64,000 nt of DNA from Dastarcus helophoroides. Lineage: Eukaryota > Arthropoda > Insecta > Coleoptera > Bothrideridae. Location of the stretch: the NCBI GenBank assembly GCA_028583605.1, contig CM053327.1:44010559-44074558 (forward strand). The letters are read 5' to 3'. The translations under genes and the position numbers were made by a program. Positions 35,410 through 47,789 of the stretch are shown piece by piece (position 1 is the stretch's first letter; every line of letters starts with the position of its first letter). The notes below the pieces were generated by a model. That model worked only from the letters and a program-made list of their open reading frames with translations, was not told the DNA's origin and did no database searches.

Positions 35410-36850
35410 AGGAAAACGAAAACAGAAATGTTATTCGAACATTTAAAAGAGAAATGTTATTCGCCCATTTAAAAGAGGGGCCAAAACCTCCCCTAACAGG
35501 GCGCTCCTGATTCGCAACCAGCGCTCTTAATAGACACTGTTTTACGACAGAGACGCTGCTCACGTTAGAACCATCCCCTGTCACTAGATGCAGATAATAG
35601 ACTCTCGAACCTAACCAGTTTTTACCGACTATTTAAAAGAGAGACTAATCAACCCAAAACCTCCCCTAACAGGGCGCTCCTGATTCGCAACCAGCGCTCT
35701 TAATAGACACTGTTTTACGACAGAGACGCTGCTCACGTTAGAACCATCCCCTGTCACTAGGTGCAGATAATAGACTCTCGATACCTAACCTGTTTTTACC
35801 GATTATTTAAAAAAGAGTCTAATCAACCCAAAACCTCCCCTGACAGGGCGCTCCTGATTCGCAATCAACGCTCTTAATAGACACTGTTTTACGACAGACG
35901 CTGCTTACGTTATAACCATCCCCCGTCACTAGGTGCAGATAATAGACGCTCGATACCTAACCAACTTTTACTGACAATTTAAAAGAGAGCCTAATCAACT
36001 CCATACCTCCCCTAACAGGGCGCTCCTGATTCGCAACCAATGCTCTTAGTAGACACTGTTTTACGACAGAGACGCTGCTCATGTTAGAACCATTCCCTGT
36101 CACTAGGTGCAGATAATAGACTCTCGATACCTAACCGATTTTTACCGACCATTTAAAAGAGAAGCTAATCAACTCAAAACCTCCCCTAACAGGGCGCTCC
36201 TGATTCGCAACCAGCGCTCTTAATAGACACTGTTTTACGACAGACGCTGCTTACGTTATAACCATCCCCTGTCACTAGGTGCAGATAATAGACTCTCGAT
36301 ACCTAACCAGTTTTTACCGACCATTTAAAAGAGAGGCTAATCAACCCAAAACCTCCCCTAACAGGGCGCTCCTGATTCGCAACCAGCTCTCTTAATAGAC
36401 ACTGTTTTACGACAGAGACGCTGCTTACATTACAACCATCCCCTGTCACTAGGTGCAGATAATAGACTTTCGATACCTAACCAGTTTTTATAGCCTAGTT
36501 AAAAGAGAGACTAATCAACTCAAAACCTCCTCTAACAGGGCGCTCCTGATTCGCAACCAGCGCTCTTAATAGACACTGCTTTACGACAGAGACGCTGCTC
36601 ACGTTATAACCATCCCCTGTCTCTGGGTGCAAATAATAGACTCTCGATACCTAACCAGTTTTTACCGACTATTTAAAAGAGAGACTAATCAACCCAAAAC
36701 CTCCCCTAACAGGGTGCTCCTGATTCGCAACCAGCGCTCTTAATAGACACTGTTTTACGACAGAGACGCTTCTCACGTTATAACCATCCTCTGTCACCAG
36801 GTGCAGATAGTAGACTGTCGACACCTAACCAAATTTTACGTACTATTTCA
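35410..36850 (+). repeat. ~173-bp GC-richer satellite, 8 copies
   Basis: The word ACCTCCCCTAACAGGGCGCT starts at about 35486, 35659, 35833, 36005, 36179, 36351, 36525 and 36699 (one copy reads TGACAGGG, one AGGGTGCT), giving periods of 172-174 bp. The unit also holds GCTCTTAATAGACACTGTTT, ACGACAGAGACGCTGCTCAC, CATCCCCTGTCACTAGGTGC and ATTTAAAAGAGAG. Copies 3 and 5 share a 2-bp deletion (GACAGACGC) and a GCTTACGTTATAA variant. It is clearly GC-richer than the other arrays and has no coding potential. Confidence 0.93.
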
Positions 36851-38556
36851 CCCTATAATTATTTGTGTTTTCACAAACTTGAAACCAATATGAAAATAAT
36901 TGCAACTCTTACATTTTTGGTTTCATTGATTGATCGGTTTAAAAAAATATTTAATATAAGATTTAAAAAATAATGCAGAAATTCTACAAACAAATATAAC
37001 GTAAAAAGTGTACGAAAATAATTACCCGGTGTGACGGAAAATCAGAGGCGTCAAAAATTAAATTAAATCTTTTCCTCAAAGTTTGATCGTTTGATAGAAA
37101 AGTAAACATTCTGAGAAAAATATTTAGGAGGAATTGTAAATTTCGAACTTTTATAAAGAGACGAAAATTTCGAGAAAATTCAATCAAGGGCAGGAGGACA
37201 TAGAAGATTAATTAAATATACTTCATATACGTACTACATGAATGCAGTAACCAATGTAAGACTTCTTAAACCAAATCAACTCACTTTTATTTGAATATAT
37301 TGATTGGTCTGTGCATTAGAATCCATGTCTTCTGGGAACTTTCCCAGAGAGCAACCGGTCCGCTAGAAACTGTTGGTAGTTACTGTTGTTAGTACCTATG
37401 ATTCACTATGCTCGCTCGGAGAGCTGCATGAATTTGCAGTCCAGATTGTATTCTGATTTATATATCTGAAGGAAATATCGTTAGGGATGTAGTAACAAAC
37501 AATTCTGTAACAAAAAAAAAAGTTAAACGAAATGCCATTTTGGGTGAAGCAAGTCACTCATTACGCAAAAATCCCATCAAGGTATAACTTATCTCCCATC
37601 CATCTTTATTTACAGGCTGTGAAAGTGGCAGACAATGAAGTGTTAATTTATGAGTTCTCCATGACAGAGGTTAAGTACACTCCATGAGACATTGTGCCAT
37701 TAGGACATGAACATATACACATTAAGTTAATGGGGATCATGCAAACCGCATCGCTTTTATTTCGCGGTAGAAAGTCAGGATAACATAATTTACTCTGATA
37801 AGCACATAATTAATTGGTAAAATGTGCAATAGTTCGTGCGAAAACGTGCCATTTTTTTAATTAATTATCCACGCTGACTGAAAAGGTACACATAACACAT
37901 TTAATTAACTATCGTGTCTTTTGCTAAAACCCATCAGCTTTATTACTATTGGTTTGGCAAGAAGATAAATTCGCTTTATTAAGAAGATACGAAAATTTGC
38001 CCAATGGTATTTTGTCACTGATCTGACAACTTATAACTCGTCCACAAGAATAAGTTCGAAGAAATTCGAGATGTTTAATTTTATGAGCAAAGGACTCAAC
38101 CAGGAATGATTATTGGTCATCACCACTCGTTTTTAAATCTAGAACGAATCTGGTGTATTTCAAGACGAGTCAATAATGATACAAAATAAAAAGGAATAAA
38201 AAATCAGAACTTGATATAATTTTATCCAATTTCAAAAGACTAACTACGCTTGTTCCGTTTAATTAAATATTGAATATATGAGAACTTGGAAATTCAAATT
38301 AAATTTCCACTTCAGCTGAATGTGCAAATATCTAATAATTAATTTCGTTTCAACCAATTGCTTAATTATACATTGCAATCGACTTAAAAAAAATCAATCA
38401 ACGTTTCACGGTAACGAACATTCGTAAAATAATTAGCAAATTGATCGCGATTTTAATTTCAAGTAAAGGGAAACTTCTCGAATGATTTTTGAAGGTTGAT
38501 TAGCGATATCGAAGCGGACGATTCCAGATTTCACGAAAGTTAATTGTCTTCGCACG
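36851..38556 (+). other. dlg1: Intron spacer with one copy of a dispersed repeat
   Basis: AT-rich intron. 37304-37456 is a ~150-bp dispersed repeat also present at 40976-41124. The rest shows nothing recognisable. Confidence 0.6.
37304..37456 (+). repeat. Dispersed ~150-bp repeat, copy 1
   Basis: Shares GTGCATTAGAATCCATGTCT, TCTGGGAACTTTCC, AGAGAGCAACCG, CCTATGATTCACTATG and GCTGCATGAATTTGCAGTC with 40976-41124, same strand. The two copies flank the 19-bp minisatellite. It contains a small hairpin (CTGGGAA/TTCCCAG). It may be a SINE or transposon end; no tRNA A/B boxes are evident. Confidence 0.65.
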
Positions 38557-40613
38557 GGAAAATTTGTCATCTTACAGGACAATTGTCATCTTACAGGAAA
38601 ATTGTCATCTTACAGGACAATTGTCATCTTACAGGACAATTGTCATCTTACAGGAGAATTGTCATCTTACAGAAAAATTGTGATCTTACAGGAGAACTGT
38701 GATCTTACAGGAGAATTGTCATCTTACAGGAAAATTGTTATCTTACAAGAAAATGGTCATCTTACAGGAACATTGTCGTCTTACAGGAAAATTGTCATCT
38801 TACGGGGAAAATTGTCATCTTACAGGAGAATTGTCATCTTACAGGGAAATTGTCATCTTACAGGAGAATTGTCATCTTACAGGAAAATTGTCATCTTACA
38901 GGAACATTGTCATCTTACAATAAAAATGGTCATCTTACAGGAGAATTGTCATCTTACAGGAAAATTGTCATCTTACAGGAACATTGTCATCTTACAATAA
39001 AAATGGTCATCTTACAGGAGAATTGTCATCTTACAGAAAAATTGTCATCTTACAGGAACATTGTCATCTTACAAGAGAATTGGCATCTTGCAGGAGAATT
39101 GTCATCATACAGGAAAATTGTCATCTTACAGGAGAATTGTCATCATACAGGAAAATTGTCATCTTACAGGAAAATTGTCATCTTACAGGACAATTGTCAT
39201 CTTACAGGAAAATTGTCATCTTACAGGAACATTGTCATCGTACAGGAGAATTGGCATCTTACAGGAGAATTGTCATCATACAGGAAAATTGTCATCTTAC
39301 AGGAGAATTGTCATCATACAGGAAAATTGTCATCTTACAGGAGAATTGTCATCTTACAGGAAAATTGTTATCTTACAAGAAAATGATCATCTTACAGGAG
39401 AATTGTCATCACACAGGAAAATTGTCATCTTACAGGAAAATTGTCATCTTACAAGAGAATTGTCATCTTACAGGAAAATTGTCATCTTACAGGAACATTG
39501 TCATCTTACAATAAAAATTGTCATCTTACAGGAAAATTTTCATCTTACAAGAGAATGGTCATCTTACAGGAGAATTGTCATCTTATAAGAAAATTGTCAT
39601 CCTACAGGAAAATTGTCATCATACAGGAAAATTGTCATCTTACAGGAGAATTGTCATCATACAGGAAAATTGTCATCATACAGGAAAATTGTCATCTTAC
39701 AGAAAAACTGTGATCTTACAGGAGAATTGTGATCTTACAGGAGAATTGTCATCTTACAGGAAAATTGTCATCTTCCAAGAAAATTGTCATCTTACAGGAG
39801 AATTGTCATCATACAGGAAAATTGTCATCTTACAGGAAAATTGTCATCTTACAGGAGAATTGTCATCTTACAGAAAAATTGTGATCTTACAGGAGAATTG
39901 TGATCTTACAGAAGAATTGTCATCTTACAGGAAAATTGTTATCTTACAAGAAAATGGTCATCTTACAGGAGAATTGTCATCACACAGGAAAATTGTCATC
40001 TTACAGGAGAATTGTCATCATGCAGGAAAATTGTCATCTTACAGGAAAATTGTCATCTTACAAGAGAATTGTCATCTTACAGGAAAATTGTCATCCTACA
40101 GGAAAATTGTCATCTTACAGGAGAATTGTCATCTTACAAGAAAATTGTCATCTTACAGAAAAATTGTCATCTTACAGGAAAATTGTCATCTTACAAGAAA
40201 ATTGTCATCTTACAGGAGAATTGTCATCATACAGGAAAATTGTCATCTTACAGGAAAATTGTCATCTTACAGGAGAATTGTCATCTTACAGAAAAATTGT
40301 GATCTTACAGGAGAATTGTGATCTTACAGAAGAATTGTCATCTTACAGGAAAATTGTTATCTTACAAGAAAATGGTCATCTTACAGGAGAATTGTCATCA
40401 CACAGGAAAATTGTCATCTTACAGGAGAATTGTCATCATGCAGGAAAATTGTCATCTTACAGGAAAATTGTCATCTTACAAGAGAATTGTCATCTTACAG
40501 GAAAATTGTCATCCTACAGGAAAATTGTCATCTTACAGGAAAATTGTCATCTTACAAGAAAATTGTCATCTTACAGAAAAATTGTCATCTTACAGGAAAA
40601 TTGTCATCTTACA
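38557..40613 (+). repeat. 19-bp minisatellite, about 108 copies
   Basis: Tandem unit GAAAATTGTCATCTTACAG (19 bp) with point variants (GGAGAATT, GGACAATT, CATCATACAG, CACACAGG). Length variants are few. A second level exists: the distinctive run beginning GTGATCTTACAGAAGAATTG occurs at about 39899 and again 418 bp later (22 x 19). Because the unit has no stop in any + frame and 19 is not divisible by 3, all three + frames stay open for up to 267 codons with a 19-residue period (ILQENCHLTGELSSYRKIV). This is a composition effect, not a gene. Confidence 0.96.
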
Positions 40614-41188
40614 AGCAAGCCAAATATATTTACAATCTGAGAGAAAATTCAAACGACTCAATCTTCTGACCCACAAATCAAGGATGCTTTTTTCTGAACT
40701 TATTGTTGAACAGATATGTGATGGCGAGAAGTGGGGTGCGCTATTGACCAAACTCCAATGTTATTTGGAAACGACGAAGGAATAACTAACAACGTGAAAG
40801 AGAACGGAAAAAAGCAATACCCTGGTTGTAGATGAACGTAAATATTTTCAAAAATTATTTAATTTAGAATATATTCTGATGATGTAAAGGTATCAAATTT
40901 CAAGTTAATTCAACTTTAAGTTAAGTTCTCATTCACAGACCAATAGGTTTCAACATTTATTACCTATTGGTATGTGCATTAGAATCCATGTCTTCTGGGA
41001 ACTTTCCTAGAGAGCAACCGCTTCTCTAGGTGGCAGTGTTTCAACTCTTGGTAATTCAGCTACCTATGATTCACTATGCACGCCTGGAGGGCTGCATGAA
41101 TTTGCAGTCTAGGTTGTATTCTACTTGCATTTAAGTTAGGTGATTTTCAATTCAAGTAACTCGCTCTAAGAGATAACCGAATCGATAA
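40614..41188 (+). other. dlg1: Intron spacer with dispersed repeat copy 2
   Basis: Mixed AT-rich sequence; 40976-41124 is the second copy of the ~150-bp dispersed repeat. The open frame running out of the minisatellite to 40785 is not supported as coding. Confidence 0.55.
40976..41124 (+). repeat. Dispersed ~150-bp repeat, copy 2
   Basis: Same-strand copy of 37304-37456 with scattered differences in the middle (ACCGCTTCTCTAGGTGGCAG here), about 3.67 kb downstream of copy 1. Confidence 0.65.
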
Positions 41189-41325
41189 ATGAATGAGATG
41201 AACTGACGGAGGAATGGACAAATGGATGAGATGAACTGACGGAGGAATGGACAAATGGATGAGATGAACTGACCGAGGAATGGACAAATGGATGAGATGA
41301 ACTGACGGAGGAATGGACAAATAGA
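41189..41325 (+). repeat. 33-bp tandem repeat, about 4 copies
   Basis: ATGAGATGAACTGACGGAGG recurs at 41193, 41226, 41259 and 41292, each 33 bp apart, with GAATGGACAAATGG in the remainder of the unit. One copy reads GACCGAGG. Confidence 0.9.
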
Positions 41326-41647
41326 CAACAAACAGAGAAAATCACCAGAGTTTTGTTATACTTTTTCTATACACAACTAAAGAGGAATAAAATACCTAAC
41401 ATCTCAATAATAGAAGCTGCCTTTTTTAATATAATTCGACTGTTCATAGCTTAACATTGTCAACAAAATTAACAAACACGAATACGCAAGTAGTTGCTTC
41501 TTTTAATTTTAAAGTACTTACTGGAAGATTTATCGCCATTCTAGTTGGATATACCAATCTGACGAGATCTAACAATATCGAAACCTTGATTTCCAAACTT
41601 CGAATCTAATAAATGTTCACACCAGGTCTACGCATTAGAAACAGAAA
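41326..41647 (+). other. dlg1: Intron spacer
   Basis: About 320 bp of AT-rich sequence in which I see no gene, exon or repeat. Confidence 0.6.
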
Positions 41648-41890
41648 TATGGGCAACACTTGAAATACAGAACTTGTCCCTTGAAACCAAGAAAGATTAA
41701 AAATACAACAAAGGTTGCTCTAAGCGTTCGGCTAGCCAAGCATCTCTCTGAAGATGACATCTTGGCTGTCGAAACGCGTCAGAGCAGCGTTTGTTGTTAA
41801 TCTTTCTTGGTTTCAGGGGACCACTTCTGTATTTCAATTTTTGAAGATAACCAAGGACCAGTCCGTTCCACCAAACTTATGGGCAACACT
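41648..41890 (+). mobile_element. Short fold-back element (Penelope-like) with 13-bp target-site duplication
   Basis: TATGGGCAACACT flanks the element at 41648-41660 and 41878-41890; this flank is not repetitive, so the 13-bp duplication is convincing. The 217-bp element (41661-41877) starts TGAAATACAGAACTTGTCCC, has a shortened left arm, a full right arm and the tail TTTTTGAAGATAACCAAGGA to TCCGTTCCACCAAAC, as in 3451-4003. Its ribozyme-like core reads CTGAAGA (41748-41754), GAA at 41771-41773, ACGCGT (41774-41779) and C at H17 (41780), with CTCT/AGAG as stem I. Stem II has one mismatch (GACATC/GCTGTC). Confidence 0.75.
41744..41784 (+). ncRNA. Hammerhead-ribozyme-like motif, second locus
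   Basis: Same architecture as 3860-3908, here with the canonical GTC cleavage triplet (41778-41780) in place of GTT. It retains the extra T after the CUGANGA core and carries one stem II mismatch. Confidence 0.42.
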
Positions 41891-42440
41891 AAGATTGAAC
41901 GAAATTGAAGGTTGACTCAGCTACTTCCGTTAGACGTAAAGCAGTAGAATATTTCCAGATAGTGCTCACCTCTTAGATCAAACGAACGGGAAATTAACTA
42001 TCCCTAAATTTAATTAACAAGACACTACTTCATTTGGTTAATTTAGGTTCGTTTTTACGGCAAGTACATATATTATATTGTTCCCTCGTCCCCAGTCACT
42101 TCAGCCTGTGAAGTTTAAAAGGCGCCGGAAGACATTAGGCAGCGTCGCAGGATTGTCAGATTTATGGTTGAAGAATGCCATTTTCTAAACATTAACCGAA
42201 CCCTTCCCGAAGCGGAAATCTAATCTGCCCGCGGTAGAAAGGTGATAAATCATGATGAATTGTCTTTGCTTCTTTACGGTAACCGAGTTGCCAAAACCAA
42301 TTGCGCTTTGGTAAATGTCGAGCTACGAAATTTCGACGAAAATTCAGTACAGTGCTAATTTGGTGGATTGAACAATTAATAAAACGGACTCTGCTTGATA
42401 AAGATAAGTAGAAATCGACTTAATTATACGGGGTTATTAA
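41891..42440 (+). other. dlg1: Intron spacer
   Basis: Mixed sequence between two Penelope-like copies; nothing recognisable. Confidence 0.55.
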
Positions 42441-42525
42441 ATTTGGTGGAACGGACTGGTCCTTGGTTATCTTCAAAAATTGAAATACAGAACTTGTTCT
42501 CTGAAACAAGGAAAGATTGAAAGTT
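42441..42525 (-). mobile_element. Penelope-like fragment, terminal part only
   Basis: Begins TTTGGTGGAACGGACTGGTC, then CCTTGGTTATCTTCAAAAAT and TGAAATACAGAACTTGTTC, the reverse complement of the tail and arm end of 41661-41877. It ends near 42525 after AAAGATTGAAAG, so it is truncated before the hammerhead-like region. Confidence 0.65.
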
Positions 42526-42679
42526 ATTAAAAGAAAACACAGAGAAAGAATATTTACAATATTCACTTCACTGTCATATTTAAAAAATTGTATATATTTT
42601 CCTATTTGATTGTAAACTATAATAGTTTCAGTCATCTGCTGATTAGTTCTTTGAGTTTTACGCATAAGAAATCAATGAG

Positions 42680-45600
42680 GCAGAACCTGCAGAATACAAT
42701 TATATGAAGGTGAAATTGTAGGAGAAAAAGAAAGCATTACTAATGAACTTTAGTTTATCATCGATATTTTGTAACACCAAGAGTATCTATCGGGATTATT
42801 TTCAAATCATGCTCATTTGCTCCAGACAGAGCTTCTGCCCAGTTAATAGAGTTTGTACCACACGAAATCGATATTGTTATAGAGAGCATGAAGGTCAATT
42901 TATGGTGGAAAAAGAAAATATTACTGATGAACTTTCGTTGTTCATTGAAATTTTGACCAGCAAAGGATTATTAAGATGGATTGTGCCCGAATACGTAAGA
43001 TTATGATGACATGAAGACAAAATTATAGTGGAAATAGAAAATATTACTGATGAACTTTAGATTATTAGCAAAATTTTGACCACCAAGAGGATTTTTAATG
43101 AATGCGCAAAGTCTCAAGCTCAGGATGATGCTAGTTTGATCCAGAGTAAGCTTTTGCTTGAATTACTGAGTTTGAGCACACGAATTTGATGTAAGCACAA
43201 CTTGGAGAATACCTTTTATGAAGGTAAAATTATGGCTGAAAAAGAAAGTATTACTGATGAACTTTCGTTGTTCATTGAAATTTTGACCACCAAAGAATTA
43301 TTAAGATGGATTGTGTCCGAATTCGTAGGATTATGATAACTTGGAAGACAAAATTATAGTAGAAAAAGAAAGTATTACTGATGAACTTTAGATTATTAGC
43401 GAAATTTTTACCACCAAGAGGACTTTAAGTGAATGCGCAAAGCCACAACCTCAGGATGATGCTAGTTTGATCCAGACCAAGTTTTTATGAAGGTAAAATT
43501 ATGATGGAAAAAGAAAGTATTACTGATGAACTTTCGTTGTTCATTGAAATTTGGACCACCAAAGAATTATTAAGATGGATTGTGTCCGAATACGTAGGAT
43601 TATGATGACATGAAGACAACATTATAGTGGAAATAGAAAATATTACTGATGAACTTTAGATTCTTAGGGAAATTTTGACCACCAAGTGGACTTTTAACTG
43701 AATGCGCAAATCACAACCTCAGGATGTTGCTAGTTTGATCCAGACCAAGTTTTTATGAAGGTAAAATTATGGTGGAAAAAGAAAGTATTACTGATGAACT
43801 TTCGTTGTTCATTGAAACTTTGATCACCAAAGAATTATTAAGATGGATTGTGTCCGAATACGTAGGATTATGATGACATGAAGACAAAATTATAGTGGAA
43901 ATAGAAAATATTACTGATGAACTTTAGATTTTTAGGGAAATTTTGACCACCAAGTGGGCTTTTAACTGAATGCGCAAATCACAACCTGAGGATGTTGCTA
44001 GTTTGATCCAGACCTAGTTTTTATGAAGGTAAAATTATGGTGGAAAAAGAAAGTATTACTGATGATCTTTCGTTGTTGATTGAAATTTTGATCACCAAAA
44101 GATTTTCAAGATGGAGTGTGTCCGAATACGTAGGATTATGATGACATGAAGACAAAATTATAGTGGAAATAGAAAATATTACTGATTAACTTAAGATTGT
44201 TAGGGAAATTTTGACCACCAAGTGGACTTTAATTGAATGCGCAAATCACAACCTCAGGATGTTGCTAGTTTGATCCAGACCTAGTTTTTATGAAGGTAAA
44301 ATTATGGTGGAAAAAGAAAGTATTACTGATGATCTTTCGTTGTTCATTGAAATTTGGACCACCAAAGAATTATTAAGATGGATTGTGTCCGAATACGTAG
44401 GATTATGATGACATGAAGACAACATTATAGTGGAAATAGAAAATATTACTGATGAACTTTAGATTCTTAGGGAAATTTTGACCACCAAGTGGACTTTTAA
44501 CTGAATGCGCAAATCACAACCTCAGGATGTTGCTAGTTTGATCCAGACCAAGTTTTTATGAAGGTAAAATTATGGTGGAAAAAGAAAGTATTACTGATGA
44601 ACTTTCGTTGTTCATTGAAACTTTGATCACCAAAGAATTATTAAGATGGATTGTGTCCGAATACGTAGGATTATGATGACATGAAGACAAAATTATAGTG
44701 GAAATAGAAAATATTACTGATGAACTTTAGATTTTTAGGGAAATTTTGACCACCAAGTGGGCTTTTAACTGAATGCGCAAATCACAACCTGAGGATGTTG
44801 CTAGTTTGATCCAGACCTAGTTTTTATGAAGGTAAAATTATGGTGGAAAAAGAAAGTATTACTGATGATCTTTCGTTGTTGATTGAAATTTTGATCACCA
44901 AAAGATTTTCAAGATGGAGTGTGTCCGAATACGTAGGATTATGATGACATGAAGACAAAATTATAGTGGAAATAGAAAATATTACTGATTAACTTAAGAT
45001 TGTTAGGGAAATTTTGACCACCAAGTGGACTTTAATTGAATGCGCAAATCACAACCTCAGGATGTTGCTAGTTTGATCCATACCAAGTTTTAATGAAGGT
45101 AAAATTATGATGGAAAAAGGAAGTAGTACTGATGAACTTTCGTTGTTGATTGAAATTTTGACCACCAAAGACTTATTAGGATGGATTGTGTCCGAATTCG
45201 TAGGATTATGATAACTTGAAGACAAAATTATAGTAGAAAAAGGAAGTATTACTAATGAGCTTTAGATTATTAGCGAAATTTTGACCACCAAGAGGACTTT
45301 ACGTGAATGCCCAAAGTCACAACCTCAGGATGAGGCTGGTTTGATCCGGACTAAGTTTTTGATTGATTTACTGAGTTTGTAGCACACGAATTTGATATAG
45401 CACAACTTGGAGAATACCTCTTATGAAGGTAAAATTGTGGTGGAAAAAGAAAGCATTACTGATGAACTTTGATGTATTAACGACATTTTATAACACCAAG
45501 GGCATCTACGTATTTTAAGATGGATTGGTTTTCGAATCATGACCACAGGATAATGCTAGTTTGCTCGAGACAAAGCTGCTGTCCACTTCATAGAGTTTGT

Positions 45601-47560
45601 AGCACACGAAATCGATATTGCACAACTTAGAGAATACTGCCTCATGAAGGTAAAATTATAGTGGAAAAAGAAAGTGTTACTGATGAACTTTTGTTGTTCT
45701 TTGAAATTTTGACAACCAAAGGATTATTAAGATGGATTGTGTCCGAATTCGTAAAATTATGATGACATGAAGACAAAATTATGATGGAAAAAGAAAGTTA
45801 CGCTGATGAACTTTCATTGTTTATTGAAGTTTTGACCACCAAAGGCTTATTAAGATGAATTGTGTCCGAATACGTAAGATTAGGATGACATGAAGACAAA
45901 ATTATAGTGGAAAAAGTAAATATTACTGATGAACTGTAGATTATTACCGAAATGTTGTACACCAAGAAGAGTTTAACAGAATGAGCAAAGTCACAACATC
46001 AGGATGATGCTAGTTTGATCCAGACCAAGGGTTTGCTTGGTTCACTGAGTTTGCAGCACATGAACTTGATAGAGCACAGCTTGGAGAATACGTCATATGA
46101 AGGTAAAGTTATGGTGGAAAAAGAAAGTATTACTGATGAACTTTGGTATATCAACGACATTTTGTCACACCAAGAGCATCTACCTGCTTTAAAATGGATT
46201 GGTTTTCAATTCATGACCACAGCATAATGCTAGTTTGCTCCAGACGAAGCTTCTGTCCAGTTTATAGAGTTTGTAGTACACGAAATTGATATTGCACAAC
46301 TTACCGAACACTACCACATGAAGGTAAAATTATGTTGGAAAAAGAAAATACTCATGAACTTTCGTTGTTCATTGAAATGTTGACCACCAAAGCATTATTA
46401 AGATGAATTGTGTCCGAATACGTAAGATTATGATTACATGAAGATAAAATTATGGTGGAAAAAGAAAATATTACTGATGAACTTTGGAGTATCAACGACA
46501 TTTTGTAACACCAAGAGCATCTACGTGTTTAAAGATGGATATTACTGATGAGCTTTTGTTGTTCATTGACATTTTGATCACCAAAGGATTATTAAGGTGG
46601 ATTGTGTCAGAATGCGTAAGATTATGATGACATGAAGACAAAATTATGATGGAAAAAAAAGTATTACTGATGAACTTTCGTTGTTCATTGAAATTTTGAC
46701 CACCAAAGGATTATTGAAATGAATTGTGTCTAAATACGTAAGATTATGATGACATGAAGACAAAATGTTAGTGGAAAAGGAAAATATTACTGACGAACCG
46801 TAGATTATTACCAAAATGTTGTACACCAAAAAGAGTTTAACAGAATGAGCAAAGTCACAACATCAGGATGATGCTAGTTTGATCCAGACCAAACGTTTGC
46901 TTGGTTCACTGAGTTTGTAGCACGTGAACTTGATAGAGCACAGCTTGGAGAATACGTCATGTGAAGGTAAAGTTATGGTGGAAAAAGAAAGTATTACTGA
47001 TGAACTTTGGTATATCAACGACATTTTGTGACACCAAGAGCATCTACCTGTTTTAAAATGGATTGGTTTTCAAATCATTACCACAGCATAATGCAAGTTT
47101 GCTCCAGACGAAGCTTCTGCCCATTTTATAGAGTTTGTAGCACACGAAATCGATATTGCACAAAGTAGAGAATACTACAGCATGAAGGTGAAATTATGGT
47201 GGAAAAATAAAGTATTACTGATGAACTTTTGTTGTTCATTGAAATTTTGACCACCAAAGCATTATTAAGATGGGGTGTGTCCGAATACCCAAGATTATGA
47301 TGACATGAAGACAAAATTATGACGGAAAAAGAAAATATTACTGATGAACGTTCGTTGTTCATTGAAATTGTGACCACCAAAGGATTATTAAGATGGATTG
47401 TGTTCGAATACGTAAGATTATGATGACATGAAGACAAAATTATAGTGGAAAAAGAAACTATTACTGATGAACTTTTAAATGTTGACCACCAAGAAGAGTT
47501 TTAACCAAATGCGCAAAGTCACAACGTCGAGATGATGCTGATTTGATCTAGTTTGCTTCG
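42680..47560 (+). repeat. Composite satellite (family B), + orientation
   Basis: Alternating modules built on the family A core: AAGGTAAAATTATGGTGG, TATTACTGATGAACTTTCG, TTGTTCATTGAAATTTTGAC, GATTATGATGACATGAAGAC, a second core ending ACTTTAGATT, and GTTGCTAGTTTGATCCAGAC. The TGAAGG marker lies at 43488, 43756, 44024, 44291, 44559, 44827 and 45094, a period of 267-268 bp. Units 43488-44290 and 44291-45093 form a nearly identical tandem pair of 803 bp (three units each). From 45300 onward longer units include GCACAACTTGGAGAATAC and TTCTGTCCAGTTTATAGAGT. The array is in the opposite orientation to 20600-27560. Confidence 0.92.
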
Positions 47561-47789
47561 TTAACTGAATCTGTACCACACTCTTTTATATGTTCTGTTG
47601 TAACCTCCAATAAGATTGATAACACAGATGAGTTTTTAGAAATAAAACGTTGAGTTTAAGTGAAATGAAACTACCCTAAAAGGTACCCTTAAAAATACTC
47701 TACGTTTTAGTAAAAGTTTCATTAAATTCGATTTAGCAGTTTCCGAGATTATCCCGGACAAATCATCCGTCGACAGATAGACAAGCACT
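47561..47789 (+). other. dlg1: Short spacer between satellites
   Basis: About 230 bp of non-repeat AT-rich sequence with no recognisable feature. Confidence 0.55.

Noticed and set aside
38557..40613. CRISPR-like array
   Set aside because: Units are contiguous 19-mers without spacers, and the window is an animal intron.
38602..40785. Open frames up to 267 codons with a 19-residue repeat
   Set aside because: All three + frames are open through a 19-bp tandem repeat; this is a stop-free repeat, not a protein.
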